From NCBI RefSeq assembly GCF_004137685.1, contig NZ_QYBB01000020.1, positions 28,842 through 92,841 on the forward strand: a stretch of 64,000 nt of DNA, read 5' to 3'. This stretch comes from Lichenibacterium minor (GTDB taxonomy: Bacteria > Pseudomonadota > Alphaproteobacteria > Rhizobiales > Beijerinckiaceae). The position numbers and the translations under genes were made by a program. A model generated the notes under the pieces. That model saw only the letters and a list, made by a program, of their open reading frames with translations, was not told the DNA's origin and searched no databases. How positions within the stretch are numbered: position 1 is the first letter of the stretch; every line of letters starts with the position of its first letter. Below, piece after piece: positions 54,010-63,951 of the stretch.

Positions 54010-55674
54010 TCAGCCCCGTCCGGCCTTGCGGAACGGCACCACGGCGGCGAAACTGTCCCGAGCGGGTGCGGGGACGTCGCCTCTCCGCGGGGCTGCCGCG
54101 GCCCGATCCGCCCCGTCGACGTGGAATCGCGCGATCAGTCGCGACAGCTCGTCCGCTTCCCGCGTCAGCGCGTGGCTCGTCGCCGTGGTGTCGACCACCA
54201 TGGCGGCATTCTGCTGGGTGATCCGGTCCATCTGGCTCACCGCCGCATTGACCTGGTCGAGGCCGTCGGCCTGCTCGTGGGTCGAGGCGGAGATCGCGCC
54301 CACGGCCGCATCGATGTCGGACACCTGAGCCACGATCCGCTCCAACACGGCCCCCGTCCGGCTCACCAGGGCGACGCCGTCGCCGACCTGCGCGCGTGAG
54401 GCCGAGATCAGCCCCTTGATCTCCTTCGCGGCCTCGGCCGAGCGCTGCGCCAGCGCCCGAACCTCGGAGGCCACGACCGCGAAGCCCCGGCCGGCGTCCC
54501 CGGCGCGCGCGGCCTCGACGCCGGCGTTCAGCGCCAGGAGGTTGGTCTGGAAGGCGATCTCGTCGATCGTGCCGATGATCTGGCCGATGCGGCCGGACGA
54601 GGCCTCGATGCCCCCCATGGCGGCGATGGCCTGGCGCATGACCTCGCCGGACTGCTCGGCGTCGCACCGGGTCTGCCCCACGGCGGCGCGGGCCTGCCGG
54701 GCGCCTTCGGCGGTGCGGCGCACCGTGGCGGTGATCTCGCCCAGCGCGGCTGCGGTCTCTTCCAGGCTCGCGGCCTGCTGCTCGGCCCGCCGCGACAGGT
54801 CGTCGGCGTTGGACGCGACCTCGGCCGCCCCGGCCCGGACCGTTTCGGAGATGGTCGCCGCGAGGACCACCGTGCTCTGCAGTTGCCCCAGCGCGGCGTT
54901 GTAGTCGTCGCGCAGGCTGCCGTATTCGCCCGGGAGCTGCCGGTCGATGCGGTGGACCAGGTCGCAACGCGCGAGGAGGCCGATGGCGGTGCCGAAGGAG
55001 TCCCGCACGAGGGACCGCTCCTCCGTGCGGGCCTCGGACTGGACGACGATGGACCGGCCCTGGGCGGCCGTTTCGGCGGCGCGGGCCGCCTCGGCCGTCG
55101 CCAACGAGGCCCGGGCATCCCCCATGGCCGCCTCGGCCGAGGCGAGCGAGCGCTCGGACACCTGGAACATCGCGCCGATGCTGGCGGTGACTGCGATCAG
55201 CACCCCGGCTTCAACCGCCAGGATGACGGCGTGGAGGACGACGCGGTCGAGGCTCGACGAGCCGAACACCAGGGATGGGACCGCGTAGCTCAGGGCGAGG
55301 TGGTGGACCGCCACGGTGGCGGCGGCTGCGAGGATCACGCGCCAATCGTTGTAGACGACGAGGAGCGCCAGCGCGGCGAAGTAGGCCATGTGGAGGTCGA
55401 CCTGCCAGGCACCGCCGTCGGCGACCAGCAGAGAGATCTGCGCCATCAGGACGACGCCGGACAGGGATCGGCTGAAGGCGGTCGAGCCCGCAAACCACCA
55501 GGCGGCCGTCGCCGGGGCGGCGCAGGCCGCGGCGGCGATCACGGCCCACGGCGTTTCGGTGCCCTGCAGCCAGCCGATGGCCGCCACGACGGGCACCAGC
55601 AGCCAGATCAAGCCGACGATCAGGTGGCCGGCGACCCGGCGCTGCGTCGCGATGCTGTCGAACGGGAAGGTCAT
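54010..55674 (-). CDS. methyl-accepting chemotaxis protein with an integral-membrane sensor
   Basis: A 554-residue chemoreceptor. The N-terminal 175 residues form about six membrane helices with no large periplasmic domain (for example [47 protein letters not shown]). A coiled linker follows, then the signalling domain with the hairpin tip [40 protein letters not shown]. The sensor therefore reads something in or near the membrane. Its start overlaps the end of a small upstream gene by four bases (ATGA). Confidence 0.9.
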   Translation of the reverse strand: MTFPFDSIATQRRVAGHLIVGLIWLLVPVVAAIGWLQGTETPWAVIAAAACAAPATAAWWFAGSTAFSRSLSGVVLMAQISLLVADGGAWQVDLHMAYFAALALLVVYNDWRVILAAAATVAVHHLALSYAVPSLVFGSSSLDRVVLHAVILAVEAGVLIAVTASIGAMFQVSERSLASAEAAMGDARASLATAEAARAAETAAQGRSIVVQSEARTEERSLVRDSFGTAIGLLARCDLVHRIDRQLPGEYGSLRDDYNAALGQLQSTVVLAATISETVRAGAAEVASNADDLSRRAEQQAASLEETAAALGEITATVRRTAEGARQARAAVGQTRCDAEQSGEVMRQAIAAMGGIEASSGRIGQIIGTIDEIAFQTNLLALNAGVEAARAGDAGRGFAVVASEVRALAQRSAEAAKEIKGLISASRAQVGDGVALVSRTGAVLERIVAQVSDIDAAVGAISASTHEQADGLDQVNAAVSQMDRITQQNAAMVVDTTATSHALTREADELSRLIARFHVDGADRAAAAPRRGDVPAPARDSFAAVVPFRKAGRG

Positions 55675-55988
55675 GGCAGACGTCCGGCTTGGGGGAGACC
55701 GCAGATCGCGAAGGACCGCGCGTCGAGGGTGAGGAGGGCGCCCGAGCGCCGGAGGCGGAGCGCGAGACCGGCGGCATCGCCGCGCACGATCACCACCGAG
55801 CGCCACGCGCCCATCCCCGCGACGCTTCCGGCGCCGGCCGCCGCGGCGGCGGCCCGGGCCGGGCTCCACCACGGCGGGAAGACCGCCGCGATCTGGTCCA
55901 CGCGGGGAGCCGCCGACAGGAGCGCGAGCAGGAGCGTGGATGCTATGGCCACGCCGATGGCGCAGGCGGAGGTCATCGAACGAACCAA
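55671..55988 (-). CDS. small membrane-anchored protein coupled to the chemoreceptor
   Basis: A 105-residue protein with an N-terminal hydrophobic helix ([20 protein letters not shown]), then [20 protein letters not shown], an Ala/Gly-rich helix and two beta-like strands ([34 protein letters not shown]). It looks like a periplasm-facing anchored protein. The ATGA overlap with the chemoreceptor gene points to coupled expression, so it may be an accessory sensor subunit. A Met at residue 5 is an alternative start. Function not known. Confidence 0.65.
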   Translation of the reverse strand: MVRSMTSACAIGVAIASTLLLALLSAAPRVDQIAAVFPPWWSPARAAAAAAGAGSVAGMGAWRSVVIVRGDAAGLALRLRRSGALLTLDARSFAICGLPQAGRLP

Positions 55989-56263
55989 CCTTTCGGTGCG
56001 TCGCGTTCCGGACGCGGGCCGAACTTCAACCGAAATGGTTTAAACGGGATTACCGGCGCTGCGTCGATCCGTTGTATTCGAAGGGGCGGCGATCCCTCGT
56101 CGGCCGTCGAGGGCCCCGGGGTGGACATCTCCCGAGCGCTTCGGCGCCGCCCGGCGGCGGCGATAAGGCCCCCCCGGCCGGGCATCCGGCATCGGCGGCG
56201 GACCGCCGGTTCCGTTTTGTTAACCATATTCGCTCATTCTCCGGCCCAATCGGGGGAATCCGG

Positions 56264-56710
56264 ATGATTCTGAAGCTCGCGGTCATCTCATCGTGCGTCG
56301 TCCTCGCGGGCTGCGCCACCGCGCCGGAGTCGAGCGCCGTCGCGACCTGCACGGACCTCATCTCGAGCGGCGGCGGCGTCCTGAAATATTGCCAAACGGG
56401 GAACAGGATCGACGCGACGGAAACGGGGGTCGATCCCCGGGCCGAACCGCCCGCCGCCAAGACCGTCGACGACCTCGAAGTGCTGCAAGGCTTGCAGAAG
56501 CAGATCGGCCTGAGTCCCCGGCTCGCGGCCTCCCGCAGGCTCGTGGCCCGCGCCTGCGTGGTGGACGGCGTCGATTACCTCACGGTGTCGGTGAAGGACC
56601 TGAAGCGCATCCTGGGCACCACCGCCACCGCCGAGGCCCCTCGCGCGCCCGCTTCACGGCGGGTCGACGTCGCGGCTCCCGCCGCGTCCGGTCCGGAACC
56701 GCAGACGTGA
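56264..56710 (+). CDS. putative lipoprotein
   Basis: A 148-residue protein with a lipoprotein signal: MILKLAVISSCVVLAGC, lipobox L-A-G-C with Cys17. The mature part has TCTDLISSGGGVLKYCQTGN, DDLEVLQGLQKQIGLSPRLA, LVARACVVDGVDYLTVSVKD and a Pro/Ala tail. Several further cysteines may form disulfides. It is divergent from the chemoreceptor unit. No family recognised. Confidence 0.7.
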   Translation: MILKLAVISSCVVLAGCATAPESSAVATCTDLISSGGGVLKYCQTGNRIDATETGVDPRAEPPAAKTVDDLEVLQGLQKQIGLSPRLAASRRLVARACVVDGVDYLTVSVKDLKRILGTTATAEAPRAPASRRVDVAAPAASGPEPQT

Positions 56711-56881
56711 GGCAGCGCCGAACCGAGCGTCACACGAGCGGCGCGCCGGAAGACGAGCCTCCCCGCGCGCCGATGTCGTTGAAGCGTCGCGGTTCGAGCG
56801 CGTCGCGATGCGGGAGCGGGCTGGTCCGAGCGCCGCGCCCGCCCGTGATCCGCGAGCCGGCCCGTTCGGCCCGATCCCGGG

Positions 56882-57187
56882 TCAGTCCAGGCAGACGCCG
56901 CTGGTCGACAGGGACTGCCATTCCGGCGTGACGAGCCGCTGCGTCTGCAGGTAGACGTCCGGGCTCCGGCCGATCGTCACGGTGCTCCCATCGGCGCTGG
57001 CGACCGACGTTTCGGCGCCGCCCTTGAGCCTCTTCGCGCGATCGTTGACGACGTAGTGCGCCTGGTGATGGCAGACGTAATAGGTCGTCGTGGGGTTCGG
57101 TGCCCGGTAGTCGTAGGTGTCCGCCCAGGAGGCGTTGCTCGCCGCGACCGACAGGAGGGCGCCGGCGGCAAGTACGATGTTCTTCAT
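56882..57187 (-). CDS. small exported hypothetical protein
   Basis: A 101-residue protein with signal peptide MKNIVLAAGALLSVAASNAS ending WADTYDYR. The mature part has TTTYYVCHHQAHYVVNDRAK and ends SLSTSGVCLD, with two cysteines that could pair. ETSVASADGSTVTIGR looks like a beta hairpin. Start at MKN; an ATG two codons earlier exists. Unknown function. Confidence 0.65.
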   Translation of the reverse strand: MKNIVLAAGALLSVAASNASWADTYDYRAPNPTTTYYVCHHQAHYVVNDRAKRLKGGAETSVASADGSTVTIGRSPDVYLQTQRLVTPEWQSLSTSGVCLD

Positions 57188-57245
57188 GATCATGACCTTT
57201 CAAGTGTGAGGCGCTCGGCGAGGAGCGCAGGATGTGGCGATGGTT

Positions 57246-57638
57246 CTAGTCTTTGATGGAGTACCCCAGTCGAGTCAGGCACACCTTGACCTTTTTGTCC
57301 CTTTCCAGGGCCAGATCTCCGGATTTATAGCGGAGATCCAGCGTCTTTCCGGGGGTGACCTGGCTCAATTCCCGCCTCAAGGCGGCGACGTCATCCGTCG
57401 CGCGATCGGAGCCGAGGACGAGGGCGGCTTCGTTTTGGCACCGCTGGAGATCGCCGTGATAGGCGAGCACAGTCCGTGCCGTGGTCACCGTGGGAGTGGA
57501 CAGGCGAGGGACTCCGGGGCCCATCGTGGCAAGCTGGGGCGTATCCTGTCGCGGGCTCCTGGTCACCAGGTCTGATTCCGTCGCCGCATAGCAGGACGCC
57601 AGACCGAACGACATGATGATCAGATAGAATATTCTCAC
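57246..57638 (-). CDS. putative lipoprotein
   Basis: A 130-residue protein starting MRIFYLIIMSFGLASCYAAT, lipobox L-A-S-C at Cys16. The mature part is helical near RATDDVAALRRELSQVTPGK and ends LALERDKKVKVCLTRLGYSI. Together with its neighbours at 56264 and 56882 it forms a cluster of small envelope proteins, though they are not all on the same strand. No family recognised. Confidence 0.65.
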   Translation of the reverse strand: MRIFYLIIMSFGLASCYAATESDLVTRSPRQDTPQLATMGPGVPRLSTPTVTTARTVLAYHGDLQRCQNEAALVLGSDRATDDVAALRRELSQVTPGKTLDLRYKSGDLALERDKKVKVCLTRLGYSIKD

Positions 57639-58041
57639 ATTGGCACCCTCCGTCGCTCCGTCGATCTCGTCTGAGACGCCGACTTCCGTTCGGCAAATTG
57701 TTATTGTCAGAAATAATTATTGCGATACATCAGGCAGCATTATCTTAGTTAACTGTCTGTGGAATGTTCCAGATTCTTATTTTTATACTTCTTGCCCTGA
57801 ATTGCCATGGTAAGGCGTACCATCGCGAGGCGCATCACCCGATTGGGGGATGCGGCGCGGAGTTTCGAGAAAAGCGGCGATATCGCGGAGCGATCGGGGC
57901 GAAATCTCGTTCACCGGCCGTCCCCACCGACGGCGGTCCGTCGTGAGGTCCCGCCTCCACCTCCCTCGTCCCGAGCCTGTCGAAGGACGACATGGCCCTG
58001 CGGGCCGGCTCAGGACGGGTGAGGAAGAGCCGCCGTCGGTG
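57639..58041. other. intergenic region with an AT-rich core
   Basis: Bases 57690-57800 are the most AT-rich stretch of this end of the window (TTGTTATTGTCAGAAATAAT and TGTTCCAGATTCTTATTTTTATA) and probably hold the promoter of the lipoprotein gene at 57246-57638. Bases 57800-58041 have no credible gene; the reading frame continuing there from the LuxR remnant is out-of-frame noise. Confidence 0.45.
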
Positions 58042-59132
58042 TCACCGGCCGCTCCCTGTCCCGAGGAGCACCAGGCTGACCAGTTCGGACTGTCGCCGCG
58101 TCCCCGTCTTCGACAGCACGGCCTTGAGTTGGGTGCGTGCGGTCTCGTAGCTGATGCGATGCCGGTCGGCGATCGCCCGCAGGGAGGAGCCGGCCGCGAG
58201 TTCGGTGGCAATGCGGAGTTCGGCAGCCGTGAGCCCGTAGCGGGCGGGCAGCGCCGCCTCCGGCCGTCGGGTCTCGTCGCCCACCGCGTCGAGGAGGACG
58301 AGGACGCTCGCCTGCGTGAAGGAATAGCGGCCCCAGTCCCCGAGCGCGATGGCGTCGACCGCGATGCCACGTCCGGCCGCGTGCCTGAGAGCATGGCCGC
58401 CCCGGGCGCGGGCCCGCCCAGGGCGGCCCCGGGCTTGGCCCGGGCCAACGCCGCATCGAAGGCCCGCTGGTTGGCCCCGTCCTTGAACCTGATCTCGCGA
58501 TGCCGCAGTTCGACCAGCGTCCCGAGCATCGCTTCGGCGCGGTCGTTGCAGCGCATCAGGAGGCCGCGCTCGTCCAGAATCAGGGCGGGTTTCGCGATGT
58601 GCTCGAACGCGTCCGTCATGCCCGACACCCGGGCGAAGGACAGGGCGTGCGACAGGCTCGCCGCCGTCTGCAGGGGGCGCCGCAGGGTTTTCAGCCGGGC
58701 GACCTCGTCGGGCTCGAAGGGCCCCTGCCGGACCGTCCTCTGCAGGGTGAGGAACCAGGCGCTGCCCGCGACGTCGAAGTGGAGTCCGCAGAACCAGCAG
58801 CAGCCTTCCGGCCTCAGCAGCTCCTGGTAATAGGAGGACCGGGCCATCTCGTCGCGGGACAGGACGTTCTCGTCCGTCACGGCGCCCGTGCGCAGCGCCG
58901 TCTCGATGCCGCGGAAGCGGATGTCGCGGGTGTTCCAGCCTTCCCCGTAATAGCGGGTCATCAGCGGTTCGAGATCGCGGGAGATCGGCGGGACGGGGAT
59001 CTGGTGAGCCTCGGAGATCAGGATCGCGCCCAGGGCTCTCGCCTGCCGGCCGATGCCGTGCAGCAGGTCGGGCCAGCGATCCGGTTCGAGCGCCGCCCGC
59101 TGGAGATCGTCGTCGAAGGCGTCGAAGGACAT
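58042..59132 (-). pseudogene. LuxR-family regulator broken by a frameshift
   Basis: The N-terminal part (from MSFDAFDDDLQRAALEPDRW) reads well through a PAS-like region (FEHIAKPALILDERGLLMRC) to GAAMLSGTRP, then turns to noise. The C-terminal part continues in another frame as GRGIAVDAIALGDWG and the HTH LTAAELRIATELAAGSSLRA, ISYETARTQLKAVLSKTGTR, ending at 58042. The switch lies at about 58386-58394, where loss of one base (for example from ATGCTGCTCAGG) explains it. An intact protein would have about 363 residues. A sequencing error is the other explanation. Confidence 0.8.
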
Positions 59133-59337
59133 CCCAGGTTTCCCGGTCCGATGCGCCGCGACGACGATTCCGGCATCTCTGAACCCCTCGCCGGACATCA
59201 ATCCTGGGTCGCGAATCGCGCTGCAACGACGGCGATCTTAGGTGAAGCGGCGGGGCTGGACAGCCGGAATTCTTCCGTGCCGCCGCCGAGCGGAAGTCAC
59301 CCCCACGGGCAGCACGGATGCCGCCACCCCGGCGGAG

Positions 59338-60357
59338 CTACCGGGTTCGCCCCGCGGCCCGGACGCCGCCGATGTGTCCCGCTTCCCGGAACCACCGCAC
59401 CGCGTCGGCCAGCGCGTCCGCGTGGGGCCGCGCCGCGTAGCCGAGCTCCGCTTCCGCCTTGGCGGAGGAGAAGAACATCCGGTACTTCGCCATCTTCAGC
59501 GCGTCGACGGTCGCGAAGGGCTCGCGCTTCGTGAAGCGGGCCACCAGTTCGGCCGCATAGGCGAGCGGGAAGATGGGGCCGCGCGGCAGTTCGATCGTGG
59601 GCGGCTTGCGCCCGACGAGGCCCGCGATGACGCGCAGCATCTCGCCGAGGCTCACGTCCTGGCCCCCGAGGATGTAGCGCTCGCCGACCCGCCCCCGCTT
59701 CCACGCCAGCAGGTGGCCCCGCGCCACGTCGTCGACGTGGACGAGGTTCAGCCCCGTGTCGATGTAGGCCGGCATCCTGCCGTTGGCGGCTTCCACCACG
59801 ATGCGGCCGGTGGGGGTGGGCTTCACGTCGCGCGGGCCGATGGGGGTCGAGGGCAGGACGATCACGGCCGGCAGCCCCTCGGCCACCATGCTCTCCACCA
59901 GGCGTTCGGCCAGCACCTTGGATCTCTTGTAGGCCCCGATGGTGGTCTCCGGCGCGTTCGGCGCGGTCTCGTCGACCGGCACGCCGTCCAGCCGCAGCTT
60001 CAGGGTGGCGACCGAGGAGGTGTAGACGACGCGCTCGAGCTTGGCGTCCCGCGCCGCCTCCATCACGGCGCGGGTGCCGTCGAGGTTGGCGCGGACGATC
60101 TCCTCGGGGTCGGGCGCCCACAGGCGGTAGTCGGCGGCGACGTGGAACAGGTGGCGGCAGCCGTCGAGCGCCCGCGCCACGGAAGCGCGATCGCGGATGT
60201 CGCCCTCGGCGACCTCGACGTCGAGGCCCGCCACGTTGGTGCGGGGGCTGGTGGGGCGCAGCAGCACGCGCACGCGCTCGCCCTCGGCCAGGAGCGCGCG
60301 CGCCACCGCCGAGCCGACGAAGCCCGACGCGCCGGTGACCAGGATGGGATCGCTCAT
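59338..60357 (-). CDS. hpnA: hopanoid-associated sugar epimerase HpnA-type NAD-dependent dehydratase
   Basis: A 339-residue extended SDR. N-terminal VTGASGFVGSAVARALLAEG, DVEVAEGDIRDRASVARALD, then HVAADYRLWAPDPEEIVRAN, TSSVATLKL, and AYKRSK (Y-x-x-x-K). The HVAADYRLWAPDPEE block is characteristic of HpnA, found with hopanoid genes, probably acting on the ribosyl side chain of extended hopanoids. No other hpn genes are in the window. It lies 58 bp downstream of hisB. Confidence 0.85.
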   Translation of the reverse strand: MSDPILVTGASGFVGSAVARALLAEGERVRVLLRPTSPRTNVAGLDVEVAEGDIRDRASVARALDGCRHLFHVAADYRLWAPDPEEIVRANLDGTRAVMEAARDAKLERVVYTSSVATLKLRLDGVPVDETAPNAPETTIGAYKRSKVLAERLVESMVAEGLPAVIVLPSTPIGPRDVKPTPTGRIVVEAANGRMPAYIDTGLNLVHVDDVARGHLLAWKRGRVGERYILGGQDVSLGEMLRVIAGLVGRKPPTIELPRGPIFPLAYAAELVARFTKREPFATVDALKMAKYRMFFSSAKAEAELGYAARPHADALADAVRWFREAGHIGGVRAAGRTR

Positions 60358-60415
60358 GGGAGCCTCGCGGAAGATCGGGATCGAAGGGCCACAGGCCCTT
60401 CGCGGGCTCCAGGGC

Positions 60416-61009
60416 TCAGCCGCCGAGCGTGCCCTTGGTGGAGGGGATGCGGTCGCGGGTGCGCTCGTCGACCGACACGGCCTGGCGCATCGCCCGCGCC
60501 ACGCCCTTGAAGCAGCTTTCCGCGATATGGTGGTCGTTGAGGCCGTAGAGCGTTTCCACGTGCAGCGTCAGGTCGGCGTGCATCGCCAGGGCCTGGAAGA
60601 ACTCGCGCACGAGCTGCGTGTCGAAGGTGCCGATCTTGCCGGTGCCGAACTCGGTGCGGAACACCAGGAAGGGGCGGCCCGAGAAATCCAGCGCCACCCG
60701 GGTCAGGCACTCGTCCATGGCGAGGTGGCAGTCGGCGTAGCGCACGATCCCGCGCTTGTCGCCGAGCGCGCGGCCGATGGCCTGGCCGAGCGCGATGCCG
60801 GTGTCCTCCACCGTGTGGTGGTCGTCGATGTGGAGGTCGCCCTGCGCCTCGACCTTGAGGTCGAACAGCGCGTGGCGGGCGATCTGGTCGAGCATGTGGT
60901 CGAAGAAGCCGACCCCGGTGCGGATCTCCGCCTGCCCGCTCCCGTCGAGGTCCACCTCGACGCGGATCGCCGTCTCGTTGGTCTTGCGCTCTACCGTGGC
61001 CCGCCGCAT
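60416..61009 (-). CDS. hisB: imidazoleglycerol-phosphate dehydratase
   Basis: A 197-residue monofunctional HisB, sixth step of histidine synthesis. Metal-binding motifs: [44 protein letters not shown] and [15 protein letters not shown]. The start [13 protein letters not shown] was chosen in frame with the conserved N-terminus; GGGGACGAG lies upstream. The usual neighbours hisH and hisA are absent; hpnA follows instead. Confidence 0.96.
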   Translation of the reverse strand: MRRATVERKTNETAIRVEVDLDGSGQAEIRTGVGFFDHMLDQIARHALFDLKVEAQGDLHIDDHHTVEDTGIALGQAIGRALGDKRGIVRYADCHLAMDECLTRVALDFSGRPFLVFRTEFGTGKIGTFDTQLVREFFQALAMHADLTLHVETLYGLNDHHIAESCFKGVARAMRQAVSVDERTRDRIPSTKGTLGG

Positions 61010-61145
61010 CGCATCTCGTCCCCTTCGCTCGGCCGCATCAGCGACGGCGGGCGCCAAAATGCAAGCGCGCCGGCGCCCGCCCCTGGGGCGATCCGCCCGC
61101 GGAACGCCGCCGCGGCACCGCCGTTGCCGAGCCATGGAGGCCAGC

Positions 61146-62177
61146 ATGGCGATGGACACGGGCGAGACTTTCAAGGCGGCGCTGGCGGGATTCGACCCCG
61201 GCCGGCCCGTCGCGGTGCTGTGCCACAACGATGCCGACGGCCTGTCGGCCGGCGCCCTGTTCAAGCGCGCGCTCGGCCGCGCCGGTCACGACGCCGTCGT
61301 GCGCGTGGTGGGCCGCGGCGAAAGCGCGTGGTCGGAGGAGATCCGGGCCGAGTTCGCGGGGCGGGAGGTTTCGGGCTTCGTGGTCGGCGACCTCGGCACC
61401 CGCGCCGAGGCCGTGCTGCCCGGCCTGCCGACGGTCGTGGTCGACCACCACGTGCCGCGCCGTGCCGCCGAAAGCTTCGGCGACGTGACGGTCCTGTCCG
61501 GCTACGCGGAGGATCCGGTGCCGACCACGAGCCTGATGGCCTACCGCTGCGCTTCCGCGCTGGCGCCGTCCGACGACCTCCTGTGGCTCTGCGCCGTGGG
61601 GCTCGTCGGCGACCTCGGCGACAAGGCCCCCTTCCCCGAGCTCGCGGCGGCGAAGAAGCTCTACACCGCGACCGCCATCCGGGACGCGGTGTCGCTGATC
61701 AACGCGCCCCGCCGCACCGCGACGGGCGACTACGGCCCCGCGCTCGACCTCCTGCTCGCCGCCGACAGCCCGAAGGACCTGCTCAGCGGCCGCCACCCCG
61801 GCCTCGACGCGCTTCACGCCGCGCGCGAGGAGGTGAAGGCCGCGACGGAGGCCGCGAAGAAGATCGCCCCCAGGATGTTCGGCGACTTCGCCCTGATCGA
61901 GATGGATTCCGGCTGCCAGATCCACCCGCTGATCGCCCAAACCTGGCGCATGCGCCTCAAGGACAAGGTGGTGCTGGCGGCGAACCACGGCTACCGGGTG
62001 GGCTGGGTGCATTTCGCCGCCCGCACCGCCCTGCCCCGCAACCTCATCGCGCTCCTGCGCGAGGTCGCGCCACCCGGCGCCGACGACAATTACGGCGGCG
62101 GCCACGAGCAGGCCAGCGGCGGGGCGCTGCGGCTGGACGATTGGGCGGTGTTCCTGAGGAACATCGGGGCCGCGTGA
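61146..62177 (+). CDS. DHH-family phosphoesterase
   Basis: A 343-residue protein with the DHH motifs: [39 protein letters not shown] (the DHH itself) and [10 protein letters not shown], then a DHHA1-like C-terminal part ending [14 protein letters not shown] (GGGH motif). RecJ/NrnA-like phosphoesterase chemistry on nucleic acids or nucleotides is expected; substrate unknown. The ATG at 61146 was chosen because GGAGG lies 5 bases upstream. It is divergent from hisB. Confidence 0.85.
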   Translation: MAMDTGETFKAALAGFDPGRPVAVLCHNDADGLSAGALFKRALGRAGHDAVVRVVGRGESAWSEEIRAEFAGREVSGFVVGDLGTRAEAVLPGLPTVVVDHHVPRRAAESFGDVTVLSGYAEDPVPTTSLMAYRCASALAPSDDLLWLCAVGLVGDLGDKAPFPELAAAKKLYTATAIRDAVSLINAPRRTATGDYGPALDLLLAADSPKDLLSGRHPGLDALHAAREEVKAATEAAKKIAPRMFGDFALIEMDSGCQIHPLIAQTWRMRLKDKVVLAANHGYRVGWVHFAARTALPRNLIALLREVAPPGADDNYGGGHEQASGGALRLDDWAVFLRNIGAA

Positions 62178-62265
62178 CGCGCTCCGTCGCGACAGCCCGC
62201 AACTGAGGACCCCTCAACTTGCGTGAAGGCTCACATGCGCGTGTGGGATGATGGAATGTCCATCG

Positions 62266-63222
62266 TCATCGCTCTGGCTCGGGTGACAAGGATCGACCTC
62301 GATCGCGCTTGAAGGAGGCCACGGTCGCGCCCGCCACGATCAGCAGCGCCGCCGTGACCAAGCCCGGGCTCGCCGACGTCGAACCGGCCACGACAAGCAG
62401 CAGCGTTGAAAGGAGGGGGGCGAAGTAGGACAGCGCGCCGAGAATCGGAACGTGGCCGTGCTTGGTGGCGTAGTCCCAGGCAAAGAACGCAGCGCCAGCC
62501 GGTCCCAAGCCGAGCAGGACGATGCTGACCCATGCGCTGGCTGTCGGCGGGACGGTCGGTTCGGCCATCAGGTGCACGAGGAGGCCCGCGACCGCCACCA
62601 AACCGCACACCCCCCCGATCATGTCGCTCGGGATATTGCGAAACCGCCGGTTCAGGACCGAATAGGCCGCCCAGACGATGGCACATCCGGCTGCGGCCAG
62701 GTAGCCGTCGACATGACCTTCGTCGACGGGCGACTGCGTCCGGTCGAGGATGACGAACGCTGAGCCGATAAAGCCTGAAGTTGCACCCACGAAGTGGCGC
62801 GGGAGCATCGTGCTGCGATCCATCACCGCAGAAAAAAGCACCATCAGCATAGGCCAGAGATAGGCGATCAGACTGGCCTTGGCGGCCGGAGCGCGGCTCA
62901 ACGCATAGAAGTACAGTGCGTGATAAACGAAGATTCCGGAAAAGCTGAAAATCCACGCTGATTTCGGCTGTTTCCACGCGGAGAAGGTTTTTCGCCCCCG
63001 GAACGCGAGCACAGGAACACTGGACGCGAAAGCGACGGCAAAGGTGAGAAAGAGGAGTTCGAAGGGCGGGACGGATTCGCTCGATCTCGTCAGCAGCGCG
63101 AGTGCAGACCAGAGCACGATCGCCATCACCCCGAGGGCGGTCGCCCAGGCTTTCGGACCGCTGGTGCGGGGATCGCCGACACCTGGACGCAGGGTTCGTT
63201 TTTGGACAGTTTTCACGAGCAA
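62266..63222 (-). CDS. DMT superfamily (EamA) transporter, YddG-like
   Basis: A 318-residue protein with about ten membrane helices in two EamA halves (for example WATALGVMAIVLWSALALLT, FVYHALYFYALSRAPAAKAS, YLWPMLMVLFSAV, and FFAWDYATKHGHVPILGALS, YFAPLLSTLLLV). The SLIAYLWPMLMVLFSA and ALSYFAPLLSTLLL blocks resemble YddG-type aromatic amino-acid exporters. It lies 111 bp downstream of an AraC-type regulator on the same strand, which may control it. Confidence 0.85.
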   Translation of the reverse strand: MLVKTVQKRTLRPGVGDPRTSGPKAWATALGVMAIVLWSALALLTRSSESVPPFELLFLTFAVAFASSVPVLAFRGRKTFSAWKQPKSAWIFSFSGIFVYHALYFYALSRAPAAKASLIAYLWPMLMVLFSAVMDRSTMLPRHFVGATSGFIGSAFVILDRTQSPVDEGHVDGYLAAAGCAIVWAAYSVLNRRFRNIPSDMIGGVCGLVAVAGLLVHLMAEPTVPPTASAWVSIVLLGLGPAGAAFFAWDYATKHGHVPILGALSYFAPLLSTLLLVVAGSTSASPGLVTAALLIVAGATVASFKRDRGRSLSPEPER

Positions 63223-63333
63223 GGCGAGTCCCGATGGCGACCTCAGTCCCCACGACTCTCTCCCAGGCCGTCCGCCTGATGATTGATCAAGCTCGCATTC
63301 GCTTGGAGCGTTTCCGCAAACTGCAGCGAAGGC

Positions 63334-63900
63334 TCAGCCCATCCGAGCTTTGCGAAACCGCGCCGGCGTGGTGCCATGGAGCCTTCGGATCCATCGTGTC
63401 ATGGCACTCTGGTCAGCGAAGCCCGTGCGCAAAGCGATCTCGGAGATCGGCGTGTCCGTGTCTTGCAGGAGGGCGAGGGCTCGCTTGACCCGCCTTTCCA
63501 TGAGGTAAGCATGAGGCGTGATCCCGCGCGAGGCGTGGAAAAGCGACAACAGCCTTCGCTCGCTCACGCCGGCCTGCCGGGCGATCTCCGGCACGAGCAC
63601 AGGCTCGGCCAAGTGCGCTTCGATGAAACCGCAGGCTTTGGACATGGCTCGGGTATCCGGGCGAGCTGATACCGGTGCGTCGAACGTCGTGTCGGCGATG
63701 AGCAATCGCGTCCAATCCGGGGAGATATGGGCTGCATCTCCGCGAGAGCACCAATATAGCGCGTAGTCGATGAGGTGCCGTAGATGCGGACTGACCGAAA
63801 AGAACGGCGACCCAGAAAACTCCAGCAAGTCGACGATTGCGACATCCTCATCGTCATCGCGGTCGACTACGACGTCTAGAACGAGGAATCGACTATCCAC
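63334..63900 (-). CDS. AraC-family transcriptional regulator
   Basis: A 188-residue protein from a GTG at 63900. Residues 88-185 form the AraC DNA-binding domain with two helix-turn-helix units: LVPEIARQAGVSERRLLSLF with HASRGITPHAYLMERRVKRA, and SEIALRTGFADQSAMTRWIR with TTPARFRKARMG. The N-terminal 85 residues look like the second half of a cupin-type sensor. The frame continues upstream without an ATG to a TGA at 63952, so the protein is shorter than usual AraC regulators and the start is uncertain. Confidence 0.8.
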   Translation of the reverse strand: MDSRFLVLDVVVDRDDDEDVAIVDLLEFSGSPFFSVSPHLRHLIDYALYWCSRGDAAHISPDWTRLLIADTTFDAPVSARPDTRAMSKACGFIEAHLAEPVLVPEIARQAGVSERRLLSLFHASRGITPHAYLMERRVKRALALLQDTDTPISEIALRTGFADQSAMTRWIRRLHGTTPARFRKARMG

Positions 63901-63951
63901 CGAACTGCGAAAGCGGTGCAGGGGTAATTGCTCACGAGGTCGTGCTGCCGT

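Noticed and set aside
57783..58380. C-terminal continuation of the LuxR N-terminal frame to 57783
   Set aside because: Composition becomes Ser/Arg/Pro noise after about 58390 while a perfect LuxR HTH appears in the neighbouring frame, so it is a frameshift and not an extended domain.
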